Assembly: GCA_020024555.1 (NCBI GenBank)
Contig: JAHHTQ010000048.1
Location: 1 to 7,342 of the forward strand
From: Angelakisella sp.
GTDB lineage: Bacteria > Bacillota > Clostridia > Oscillospirales > Ruminococcaceae
Direction of reading: 5' to 3'
DNA length: 7,342 nt
The position numbers were made by a program, and so were the translations under genes. The notes beneath the pieces were generated by a model. It was not told the DNA's origin, did no database searches, and saw only the letters and a program-made list of their open reading frames with translations. Each line of letters opens with the position of its first letter. The stretch's first letter is position 1. Positions 1 to 5,180 of the stretch are shown here, piece after piece.

Positions 1-190
1 CATAATGACGAAGTCTATAAAAGTTTTACTCAATTTTTTTCAAAAAATTGCAGTTTAAGGGCAGAGCCTAAGACGTTTTCCGCAGAAAACGGAACGCTTT
101 TGCCGTGCAAGCGCATTTTTGAAGGTGAATTTTGGCATTTATGCCAAAAGAGGAAACTTTTTGCAAGAAAAAAAGTTTCTTTGAAATTAC
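1..190. repeat. Dispersed non-coding repeat made of consecutive hairpins (left copy, 5' end cut)
   Basis: The tract carries a string of separate inverted repeats and no credible gene. The stems are 31-39/42-50, 74-80/85-91 (7 bp, 4-nt loop), 95-99/109-113, 130-138/141-149 (ATGCC core) and 153-162/170-179 (10 bp, 7-nt loop). A further short pair, ATTACC/GGTAAT, lies at 186-191 and 212-217, so the right boundary could be near 190 or 217. The first 24 bases recur exactly at 7319-7342. There the sequence extends five bases further left and completes an 8-bp palindrome, so the left copy is truncated by the window start. I infer a dispersed intergenic repeat of the REP or MITE class sitting behind tpiA. 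It has no transposase. The boundaries are approximate. Confidence 0.7.
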
Positions 191-230
191 CCCTTTTGTG
201 CATATTTTTCTGGTAATAGTCTTTTTCAAC

Positions 231-275
231 AAACTGAACCGACTTCGTATAAAAAAGTCGGTTTTGTTACAGTTT
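231..275 (-). terminator. Hairpin behind tpiA, possible (bidirectional) terminator
   Basis: A 9-bp perfect stem pairs 237-245 with 255-263. An outer 6-bp stem pairs 231-236 with 270-275, separated by a 6-nt bulge. It begins 11 bp past the tpiA stop codon. On the minus strand the tract after the stem is only weakly T-rich. On the plus strand the inner stem is followed by TTTTGTT. It may therefore end transcription from both sides, with tpiA as the obvious client. Confidence 0.55.
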
Positions 276-286
276 AAACAAAATAA

Positions 287-1054
287 TTATTTGCTTGCTG
301 CTTCTATTATTTTAGCAAAATCAGCCGCTTTTAGTGATGCGCCACCGATTAAACCACCGTCAACATCAGGTTGAGCTGTCAGTTCTTCTGCATTACCTGC
401 GTTCATAGAGCCACCGTATTGAATAGTCATAGCGTCTGCTGTTTCTTTATCATATAGTTTTTCTACAACTGTTCTGATGTAATGATTTACTTCATTGGCT
501 TGCTCTGCTGTTGCTGTTTTGCCTGTACCGATTGCCCATACCGGCTCGTAAGCAATTATGATATTTGCAAGTTGCTCTTTTGTAACGCCTGCAAGCGCAA
601 GTTTTGTTTGCATACCAACAACTTCTTCTGTAATTCCGCCTTCACGCTCATTCAGTAGTTCGCCTACGCAAAGAATTGGTTTTAGGCCTGCTGTTAAAGC
701 TGCGTGTAAACGTTTATTAACTGTCCCGTCTGTCTCTCCGAAATATTGTCTGCGTTCACTATGTCCAAGTACAACATACTCAACACCCATTTCTGCAAGC
801 ATATCTGCTGATATCTCGCCTGTAAAAGCACCGCTTGTTGCCCAGTGGCAGTTTTCTGCGCCAACTTTTACGTTACTGCCTTTTGTAGCTTCAAGAGCTG
901 TTTCAAGGTTTGTATATGGTACACAGATAACAACACCACAGTCAGCATCTTTTACAAGAGGTAGCATTTCAGCAATAAGCGCTTTTGCCTCTTGACGATT
1001 TTTATTCATTTTCCAGTTACCAGCTATAACAGCTTTTCTTAGAGCTTTATTCAT
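287..1054 (-). CDS. tpiA: Triosephosphate isomerase
   Basis: This cytosolic glycolytic enzyme interconverts dihydroxyacetone phosphate and glyceraldehyde 3-phosphate. The protein has 255 residues, the normal length for a bacterial single-domain TIM barrel. The active-site set is complete: NWKMN at 13-17 with the catalytic lysine at 15, GHSERR at 97-102 with the electrophilic histidine at 98, and AYEPVWAIGTG at 168-178 with the catalytic base Glu170 and the hinged loop 6. The phosphate-binding segments YGGSMNAGN (213-221) and GGLIGGASL (233-241) are also present. The start is supported by AGGAGA at 1068-1063 on the minus strand, 8 nt before the ATG. It lies 82 bp downstream of pgk in the same direction and no strong promoter was seen between them. 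Co-transcription with pgk is inferred. Nothing in the protein looks damaged. Confidence 0.98.
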   Translation of the reverse strand: MNKALRKAVIAGNWKMNKNRQEAKALIAEMLPLVKDADCGVVICVPYTNLETALEATKGSNVKVGAENCHWATSGAFTGEISADMLAEMGVEYVVLGHSERRQYFGETDGTVNKRLHAALTAGLKPILCVGELLNEREGGITEEVVGMQTKLALAGVTKEQLANIIIAYEPVWAIGTGKTATAEQANEVNHYIRTVVEKLYDKETADAMTIQYGGSMNAGNAEELTAQPDVDGGLIGGASLKAADFAKIIEAASK

Positions 1055-1088
1055 TATGTATATCTCCTATTCGTAATAATATCCATAA

Positions 1089-1136
1089 AGGGCGAACATT
1101 GTCCGCCCCTGTTTTTTTTATTTTTCATAAGAAAAA
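1089..1136 (-). other. pgk-tpiA intergenic hairpin (weak attenuator or processing site)
   Basis: The segment 1090-1096/1102-1108 folds into a GC-rich stem (GGGCG/CGCCC) with a G-U pair on the minus-strand RNA. That RNA has only UUUAU after the stem, so termination before tpiA should be weak. On the plus strand the same stem is followed by a run of T residues, so it would stop antisense transcription arriving from the left. A second AT-rich hairpin (ATTTTTC/GAAAAAT) overlaps the pgk stop codon. Confidence 0.45.
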
Positions 1137-2351
1137 TCAGTTTTTGTCAGCTATACAAGCTATACCCGGAAGAACTTTTCCTTCTAGGTATTCAAGGGAA
1201 GCGCCGCCACCTGTTGAGATATGTGACATTTTATCAGCATAGCCCAGTTGAGCAACTGCCGCCGCGCTGTCACCACCACCGATGATTGTGATAGCATCTG
1301 TTTCTGCAAGAGCCGCCGCAACGCTGTTTGTACCGGCTGCAAGGATTGGGTTTTCAAATACACCCATAGGTCCGTTCCAAACAACAGTCTTAGCTTCTTT
1401 TGCCGCATTGGCAAACAGCTCGCGTGTTTTTGGTCCTATATCAAGACCTTCCATATCTGCCGGAATAGCATTTGCGTCAACAACTTTTGTTTCGATTTCT
1501 GCATCTATTGGATTTGGGAAATCATAAGTTACAACTGTATCTATCGGAAGAAGAAGTTTAACACCTTTTTCTTCTGCTTGTTTCATCATATTGGCGCAGT
1601 ATTCAACCTTTTCATCATCAACAAGTGATTTACCTACCTCGTATCCTTTTGCTTTTAGGAATGTGTAAGCCATACCGCCACCGATAATCAAAGTATCAAC
1701 TTTATTTAGTAGGTTTTCGATAACGTTTAGTTTATCTGCAACTTTTGCGCCGCCAAGGATAGCAAGGAACGGACGCTCAGGAGCTTCTACCGCATTACCT
1801 AGGAATTTAATTTCTTTTTGCATTAAGTAACCAACAGCTGTATCTTTGATGTAGTCTGTAACACCCGCTGTTGAGCAGTGCGCTCTGTGGCAAGAACCAA
1901 AAGCATCATCAACATATACTTCTGCAAGGGAAGCAAGTTCTTTACTAAAATCTTCTATATTCTTTGTTTCTTCTTTTCTGAAACGTGTGTTTTGCAGAAG
2001 AACAACATCACCGTCATTCATTTCTTCAACAGCTTTTTTTGCATTTTCGCCAACAACGTTATCATCATTGGCAAATACAACTGTTTTGCCCAATTTTTCT
2101 GAAAGAGCAGCAGCAACAGGAGCAAGTGAAAATTTTTCTTCCGGACCATTCTTTGGTTTGCCTAGGTGTGAGCAAAGAATTACTTTTGCGCCATTATCAA
2201 CAAGATATTTAATAGTTGGCATAGCGCCGATTATTCTGTTTTCGTCTGTGATTTTGCCGTCTTTCATAGGCACGTTAAAGTCACAGCGTACCAATACTTT
2301 TTTACCTTTTACATCTAAATCTTCAATAGTCATTTTGTTATATGTTGTCAT
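1137..2351 (-). CDS. pgk: Phosphoglycerate kinase
   Basis: This cytosolic enzyme transfers the acyl phosphate of 1,3-bisphosphoglycerate to ADP, making ATP and 3-phosphoglycerate. From the chosen start it has 404 residues, close to the usual length of about 390-400. Family motifs appear in order: VRCDFNVPM (21-29), SHLGKP (61-66), NTRF (121-124), DAFGSCHRAH (149-158), LGGAKVADKL (199-208), GGGMAYTFL (224-232), WNGPMGVFE (325-333), GGGDSAAAV (358-366) and TGGGASLEYLEG (380-391). The N-terminal half binds phosphoglycerate and the C-terminal half binds the nucleotide. An upstream in-frame ATG at 2378 would add nine residues, but the Shine-Dalgarno site lies inside that extension, so the ATG at 2351 is preferred. 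The gene has its own promoter and leads into tpiA. No gapdh gene lies upstream, where Firmicutes often have one. Confidence 0.98.
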   Translation of the reverse strand: MTTYNKMTIEDLDVKGKKVLVRCDFNVPMKDGKITDENRIIGAMPTIKYLVDNGAKVILCSHLGKPKNGPEEKFSLAPVAAALSEKLGKTVVFANDDNVVGENAKKAVEEMNDGDVVLLQNTRFRKEETKNIEDFSKELASLAEVYVDDAFGSCHRAHCSTAGVTDYIKDTAVGYLMQKEIKFLGNAVEAPERPFLAILGGAKVADKLNVIENLLNKVDTLIIGGGMAYTFLKAKGYEVGKSLVDDEKVEYCANMMKQAEEKGVKLLLPIDTVVTYDFPNPIDAEIETKVVDANAIPADMEGLDIGPKTRELFANAAKEAKTVVWNGPMGVFENPILAAGTNSVAAALAETDAITIIGGGDSAAAVAQLGYADKMSHISTGGGASLEYLEGKVLPGIACIADKN

Positions 2352-2360
2352 CTTGAAAAA

Positions 2361-2366
2361 CTTCCT
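2361..2366 (-). promoter_or_regulatory. Ribosome binding site that sets the pgk start
   Basis: AGGAAG on the minus strand lies 9 nt before the ATG at 2351. It falls within the reading frame that the alternative ATG at 2378 would translate. This favours the shorter protein beginning MTTYNKM. Confidence 0.75.
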
Positions 2367-2431
2367 TTCAACTTGCAAAATTATTGTACTCTCAAAAAAG
2401 TCGCAAACTTCTCCAAAAGCACTATATCACT

Positions 2432-2460
2432 ATTGTATATCATTTAACGAAGTTTTGCAA
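2432..2460 (-). promoter_or_regulatory. Sigma-A type promoter of pgk-tpiA
   Basis: On the minus strand there is TTGCAA (2460-2455), a 17-bp spacer, then TACAAT (2437-2432). Transcription would start near 2425 and give a leader of roughly 75 nt before the pgk ATG. No stable hairpin stood out in that leader. Confidence 0.65.
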
Positions 2461-2708
2461 GTATTTTATTAAGATAAAAATATAAATATTCTTTTAATTT
2501 TTGCAATAAATTGTATTTTGCCATTTGAGACAGTTCAAAAAGTTATAAAAAATTTATGTCTTTGTGAATATTGTTTAAATTCAAATAGATTTATATGAGT
2601 CACAAGATTATAATTTTCAGTATCGTAGAATTATATATTAAAAATAAATAAAAACTTTGTTTAGATAGACAAAGATTATTTTTTTATTACAAAAAACGAC
2701 AATTCTTA
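2461..2708. other. AT-rich intergenic region with one orphan terminator-like hairpin
   Basis: This is the main part of the 439-bp divergent gap between pgk and the XRE gene. It is very AT-rich and holds no credible gene. The longest ATG frame noticed, at 2595, runs for only 18 codons and has no ribosome binding site. The one visible structure is CTTTGT/ACAAAG at 2655-2660 and 2669-2674, followed on the plus strand by ATTATTTTTTTA. It resembles a weak intrinsic terminator with no gene to serve. Confidence 0.6.
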
Positions 2709-2737
2709 TTTACAAAAAGTATTATTTTAGATATAAT
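2709..2737 (+). promoter_or_regulatory. Sigma-A type promoter of the XRE-family gene
   Basis: TTTACA (2709-2714), a 17-bp spacer and a consensus TATAAT (2732-2737). The start site would be near 2744, leaving a leader of about 47 nt. Confidence 0.75.
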
Positions 2738-2748
2738 AAGTCTGCTTG

Positions 2749-2764
2749 ATGTAAAAAAATACAT
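2749..2764. promoter_or_regulatory. Possible operator palindrome just after the XRE promoter
   Basis: ATGTA at 2749-2753 and TACAT at 2760-2764 form a perfect inverted repeat with a 6-bp A-only centre. It starts about 5 bp after the predicted transcription start. A related TTACAT half-site follows at 2771-2776. XRE regulators often repress their own promoter through such sites, so autoregulation is inferred. In DNA this AT-rich, a 5-bp arm can arise by chance. Confidence 0.3.
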
Positions 2765-2790
2765 TAAATATTACATAAAGAGGTGTGTAA

Positions 2791-3483
2791 ATGTCATCAG
2801 AATTTTCAAGAATATTGACATTATTAAGGAAAGAAAAGGGACTTAGCCAAAAAGAAGTTGCATCTAAACTGGGAATATCACAGGCTCTGCTTTCTCACTA
2901 CGAAAAAGGTATAAGAGAATGCGGTTTGGATTTCCTTATAACAGTAGCGGATTTTTATGGTGTTTCTTGTGACTATATGTTGGGCAGAACTCCCGAAAGA
3001 AACGGTACTATGTTATCCGTTGAAGAAATACCCGATTGCGACACAGTGGCAAAAGACAATAAATTAAAAGGCAGTATATATGCTGTTTTAAACAAGAAAT
3101 TAATTACAAACTCAATTAATGTATTGTTCGACTTACTTTCAAAAACTCAGAATGAGGGTATGATAGAAAATGTCAGCAACTATTTAATACTGTCTGTATA
3201 TAGAATGTTCAGATTGATTTTTAATTCTTACGATAAAAACCAACAACAAATGTTCCGTATTCCAAAACAAGTATCCAACGCTTACTGCATATCCGCTATG
3301 GAAAAAGCTTTTGCAAAAGCAGATAGTATAGCAGAGGCAAAACCTGTCGATGATTTGGAGAAAATCGAAAATCCTGATGAGCTTTCTATTTCGTCGGAAA
3401 AGCTGTCACAAAATTATCCGCTGTTCGCTTCTTCTCTTTTGAATTTGGTTTCCAATGCGGAAGATATTATCGAGAATAAATAA
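2791..3483 (+). CDS. XRE-family helix-turn-helix DNA-binding protein, target unknown
   Basis: The protein has 230 residues. Residues 6-66 form a Cro/C1-type (HTH_3) domain. The second helix is SQKEVASKLG (19-28) and the recognition helix is SQALLSHYEKG (30-40), followed by the typical LDFLITVADFYGVSCDYMLG (46-65). Residues 70-230 match no domain I recognise. They look mostly helical, with hydrophobic stretches around 95-145 and 205-220, which could serve dimerisation or ligand sensing. There is no membrane segment and no peptidase-like HExxH motif. The site AGAGGTG at 2779-2785 precedes the ATG by 5 nt. The gene has its own promoter, is divergent from pgk and ends in a hairpin. Its targets could be itself, pgk-tpiA or the PAP2 gene downstream, but nothing in the sequence decides this. 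It could also be a relic of a mobile element, though no other mobile gene is nearby. Confidence 0.9.
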   Translation: MSSEFSRILTLLRKEKGLSQKEVASKLGISQALLSHYEKGIRECGLDFLITVADFYGVSCDYMLGRTPERNGTMLSVEEIPDCDTVAKDNKLKGSIYAVLNKKLITNSINVLFDLLSKTQNEGMIENVSNYLILSVYRMFRLIFNSYDKNQQQMFRIPKQVSNAYCISAMEKAFAKADSIAEAKPVDDLEKIENPDELSISSEKLSQNYPLFASSLLNLVSNAEDIIENK

Positions 3484-3505
3484 ACGCCATAAATAAACAA
3501 TAATA

Positions 3506-3566
3506 AAGGACTTTTTTCTTATCTTAATAGATACATTTATTGTAAGGAAAAAGTCTTTGTTTTTTT
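3506..3566 (+). terminator. Intrinsic terminator or attenuator between the XRE and PAP2 genes
   Basis: GACTTTTTTCTTA (3509-3521) pairs with TAAGGAAAAAGTC (3543-3555) through 13 pairs, one of them G-U. The outer bases 3506-3508/3556-3558 extend the stem. A run of seven T residues follows at 3560-3566. The run ends only about 16 nt before the PAP2 ribosome binding site. PAP2 expression must therefore come from read-through or from a promoter inside the hairpin region. Confidence 0.7.
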
Positions 3567-3592
3567 ATGCTTATCAATCAAAGAGGTGTCTT

Positions 3593-4126
3593 ATGCAATT
3601 TGAATTTAATTTTTTAATGTTTTTAAGAGAAAATATATCAAATCCCATACTCGACAAGATAATGATATTTATAACTTCGCTCGGTAACGGCGGCTTATTT
3701 TGGATAGTACTCGCTTTTATAATGCTTATATTCAAAAAAACACGCAAAACTGGCGTATTTATGCTTATTGCCCTCGCTCTTGGATACATTATGGGAAATC
3801 TTCTTATAAAGAATATCTTTGCACGAGCAAGACCATATTTGGCATACAGCCAACCGATAATTATTCCCCCACCATCAGAATACTCTTTTCCGTCAGGACA
3901 TACTTTATCATCTTTTTCGGCTGCGCTTTGTATTCTCTCCTACAAAAAACACTTCGGAGTATTGGCAATTATTCTTGCAACACTTATCGCCTTTTCGAGA
4001 ATGTATCTTTTCGTACACTATCCAACTGATATAATCGGCGGTATACTGCTTTCTCTCTTTGTGGTATTTTTATCAAAAATATTACTGAACAAAATATATT
4101 CACATAAAGAAATTAAAAAAACTTGA
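3593..4126 (+). CDS. PAP2-family membrane phosphatase (undecaprenyl-diphosphate or lipid phosphatase)
   Basis: This is an integral membrane protein of 177 residues with the full phosphatidic acid phosphatase type 2 signature. The parts are KNIFARARP at 73-81 (KX6RP), PSGH at 100-103, and SRMYLFVHYPTD at 135-146 (SRX5HX3D). His103, His142 and Asp146 are the expected catalytic residues. Hydrophobic segments lie near 34-48, 54-72, 104-117, 121-140 and 147-166. Such enzymes remove phosphate from lipid carriers on the outer face of the membrane. BcrC-like undecaprenyl-pyrophosphate phosphatases and lipid-phosphate phosphatases share this fold, so the substrate is not certain. An in-frame ATG at 3557 would add 12 residues but lies in the terminator tract. 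AGAGGTG at 3582-3588 supports the ATG at 3593. The stop codon overlaps the -35 box of the ribosomal promoter, and no terminator separates it from rplU. Confidence 0.92.
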   Translation: MQFEFNFLMFLRENISNPILDKIMIFITSLGNGGLFWIVLAFIMLIFKKTRKTGVFMLIALALGYIMGNLLIKNIFARARPYLAYSQPIIIPPPSEYSFPSGHTLSSFSAALCILSYKKHFGVLAIILATLIAFSRMYLFVHYPTDIIGGILLSLFVVFLSKILLNKIYSHKEIKKT

Positions 4127-4151
4127 CAAAAAGTATAAGTATTAATATGAT
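4123..4151 (+). promoter_or_regulatory. Upstream promoter P1 of rplU-rpmA
   Basis: A perfect TTGACA (4123-4128), a 17-bp spacer and TATGAT (4146-4151). The -35 box overlaps the stop codon of the PAP2 gene. The start near 4158 would give a leader of about 160 nt before rplU. The strength fits a ribosomal protein unit. Confidence 0.75.
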
Positions 4152-4207
4152 ATTATCATTTTTTATGGCGATATGCAAAAAAATCGAAAATTTGTAAAAT
4201 AAAGTCC

Positions 4208-4237
4208 TTGACAAAGGCTATTTGTCTATGTTAAACT
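4208..4237 (+). promoter_or_regulatory. Possible second promoter P2 of rplU-rpmA
   Basis: A perfect TTGACA (4208-4213) is followed after 18 bp by TAAACT (4232-4237). A TG at 4229-4230 makes an extended -10. The -35 box sits in a perfect inverted repeat, GACAAA/TTTGTC (4210-4215/4221-4226), which could instead be a hairpin in the P1 transcript or an operator. Transcription from here would begin at the foot of the leader hairpin. Confidence 0.5.
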
Positions 4238-4245
4238 AGGAATGC

Positions 4246-4291
4246 CGCTTGAATTGGGTTAAAAGTGCCTTGTGCCACCTAAGGTTCAGCG
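4246..4291 (+). ncRNA. Structured rplU 5' leader, candidate L21 autoregulatory leader
   Basis: The RNA folds into one long hairpin. CGCT (4246-4249) pairs with AGCG (4288-4291), GAA (4251-4253) with TTC (4285-4287), and TTGGGT (4254-4259) with ACCTAA (4277-4282). There is a one-base bulge on the left, a GG bulge on the right and a 17-nt loop. It ends 14 nt before the Shine-Dalgarno region of rplU. A structured L21 leader family is known upstream of rplU in Firmicutes and is thought to mediate feedback by L21. I assign this one from position and fold, not from a recognised consensus sequence. Confidence 0.6.
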
Positions 4292-4318
4292 AGACTATAT
4301 GAAATGAGGAATATCCAA

Positions 4319-4630
4319 ATGTACGCAATTATGCAAACAGGCGGTAAGCAATACACTGTTAAAGTGGGCGATGTAGTATACATCGAAAAGCTAAACGCCG
4401 AAGAAGAAACAGACTACACATTTACAGAAGTTCTTAGTGTAGGTGAAGAAGGTAACGTTAAATTCGGTGCGCCATATGTTGAAGGTGCAACTGTAACAGG
4501 TAAGGTTCTTAAAAACGGTAAAGCTAAGAAAGTTACAGTATTTACTTACCGTCCAAAGAAAGACTATAAGAGAAAACTAGGTCACAGACAACCATATACT
4601 AAGGTTGAAATTACAGCTATAAACGCTTAA
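4319..4630 (+). CDS. rplU: 50S ribosomal protein L21
   Basis: L21 binds 23S rRNA and helps build the large ribosomal subunit. The 103-residue product begins MYAIMQTGGKQYTVKVGD, the standard start of this family. It carries the C-terminal L21 signature at 74-97 (VFTYRPKKDYKRKLGHRQ and following residues), rich in basic RNA-contacting residues. An earlier in-frame ATG at 4304 would add five residues, but GAGGAA at 4306-4311 is placed 7 nt before the ATG at 4319. The length from 4319 also matches the family's usual 102-103 residues. Two promoters and a hairpin leader precede it. It is followed 23 bp later by rpmA with no prp (ysxB) gene between them, which is unusual for Firmicutes. Confidence 0.98.
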   Translation: MYAIMQTGGKQYTVKVGDVVYIEKLNAEEETDYTFTEVLSVGEEGNVKFGAPYVEGATVTGKVLKNGKAKKVTVFTYRPKKDYKRKLGHRQPYTKVEITAINA

Positions 4631-4653
4631 TCAGAAGGAGAGGTGTAATATAA

Positions 4654-4908
4654 ATGGCACATAAGAAAGGTGTTGGCTCAACCAAAAACGGTAGAGATTC
4701 AGCTGCACAACGTTTGGGAGTAAAAAGAGCAGATGGTCAATTTGTTCTTGCAGGTAATATACTGGTTCGTCAAAGAGGAACACACATTCACCCGGGTGAA
4801 AACGTAGGCATCGGTTCTGATGATACATTGTTTGCACTTGTTGACGGTAAAGTAAAATTTGAGCGTATGGGTAAAGACCGCAAAAAAGTTTCAATCTACA
4901 CAGCTTAA
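4654..4908 (+). CDS. rpmA: 50S ribosomal protein L27
   Basis: L27 is a large-subunit protein whose N-terminal tail reaches toward the peptidyl transferase centre. The 84-residue protein begins MAHKKGVGSTKNGRDSAAQR and contains the conserved GQFVLAGNILVRQRGT (33-48) and HIHPGENVG (49-57). The N-terminus is of the short type. It lacks the roughly nine-residue extension ending in FFA that many Firmicutes carry and that the protease Prp removes. The ribosome binding site is unusually rich: AAGGAGAGGTG at 4635-4645 holds two overlapping Shine-Dalgarno cores, 8 nt before the ATG. The gene is co-transcribed with rplU and closed by a strong terminator. Confidence 0.98.
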   Translation: MAHKKGVGSTKNGRDSAAQRLGVKRADGQFVLAGNILVRQRGTHIHPGENVGIGSDDTLFALVDGKVKFERMGKDRKKVSIYTA

Positions 4909-4934
4909 TTTAAAAAAGTATATACTTACTGTTG

Positions 4935-4971
4935 AGACCCACGATATTCATTATCGTGGGTTTGTTTTTTT
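4935..4971 (+). terminator. Rho-independent terminator of rplU-rpmA
   Basis: A perfect 10-bp stem, ACCCACGATA (4937-4946) with TATCGTGGGT (4952-4961), has a 5-nt loop. TTTGTTTTTTT follows. It separates the ribosomal unit from obg, which are often transcribed together in other Firmicutes. Confidence 0.92.
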
Positions 4972-5093
4972 ATATGAGTATTCCCTATTTTCACAATAAT
5001 AAAACTATTAATTCAATATATAACTATACATTTTATTTTAGAATTATAAATAAATATATCAAAAAAAATAATATTAATTTGTAAAAGTTTTTT

Positions 5094-5122
5094 TTGTAAA
5101 TGATAATAAATTATGTTATAAT
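5094..5122 (+). promoter_or_regulatory. Extended -10 promoter of obg
   Basis: TTGTAA (5094-5099), a 17-bp spacer and a consensus TATAAT (5117-5122). The TG at 5114-5115 forms an extended -10 element (TGTTATAAT). The start near 5129 gives a leader of about 50 nt. The AT-rich stretch 4972-5093 before it shows nothing else. Confidence 0.75.
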
Positions 5123-5180
5123 TGAAAAGACTAAAATACATAGCAAGAGACTTTTTATTATAAAGAACAGGAGATAAAAA

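Noticed and set aside
1..217. CRISPR array or riboswitch in the hairpin-rich left end
   Set aside because: There is no regularly spaced direct repeat with spacers. The tract lies downstream of tpiA and not before a gene, so neither reading fits.
132..374. Plus-strand open frame of 80 codons across the repeat and the tpiA 3' end
   Set aside because: It spans a hairpin repeat and then runs antisense to tpiA. It has no ribosome binding site and its composition is not protein-like.
558..995. 145-codon plus-strand frame inside tpiA
   Set aside because: It lies wholly opposite a complete tpiA gene with all active-site motifs. It is a shadow of that gene.
1987..2472. 161-codon plus-strand frame over the pgk start and promoter
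   Set aside because: It is antisense to pgk, has no Shine-Dalgarno site and covers the pgk promoter. A shadow is the simplest reading.
2595..2651. 18-codon ATG frame in the divergent region
   Set aside because: It has no ribosome binding site and is too short to tell from chance in AT-rich DNA.
2791..4126. A toxin-antitoxin or defence pair formed by the XRE and PAP2 genes
   Set aside because: The second gene has a complete PAP2 phosphatase signature and membrane segments. The two are separated by 109 bp and a terminator, with no toxin-like protein present.
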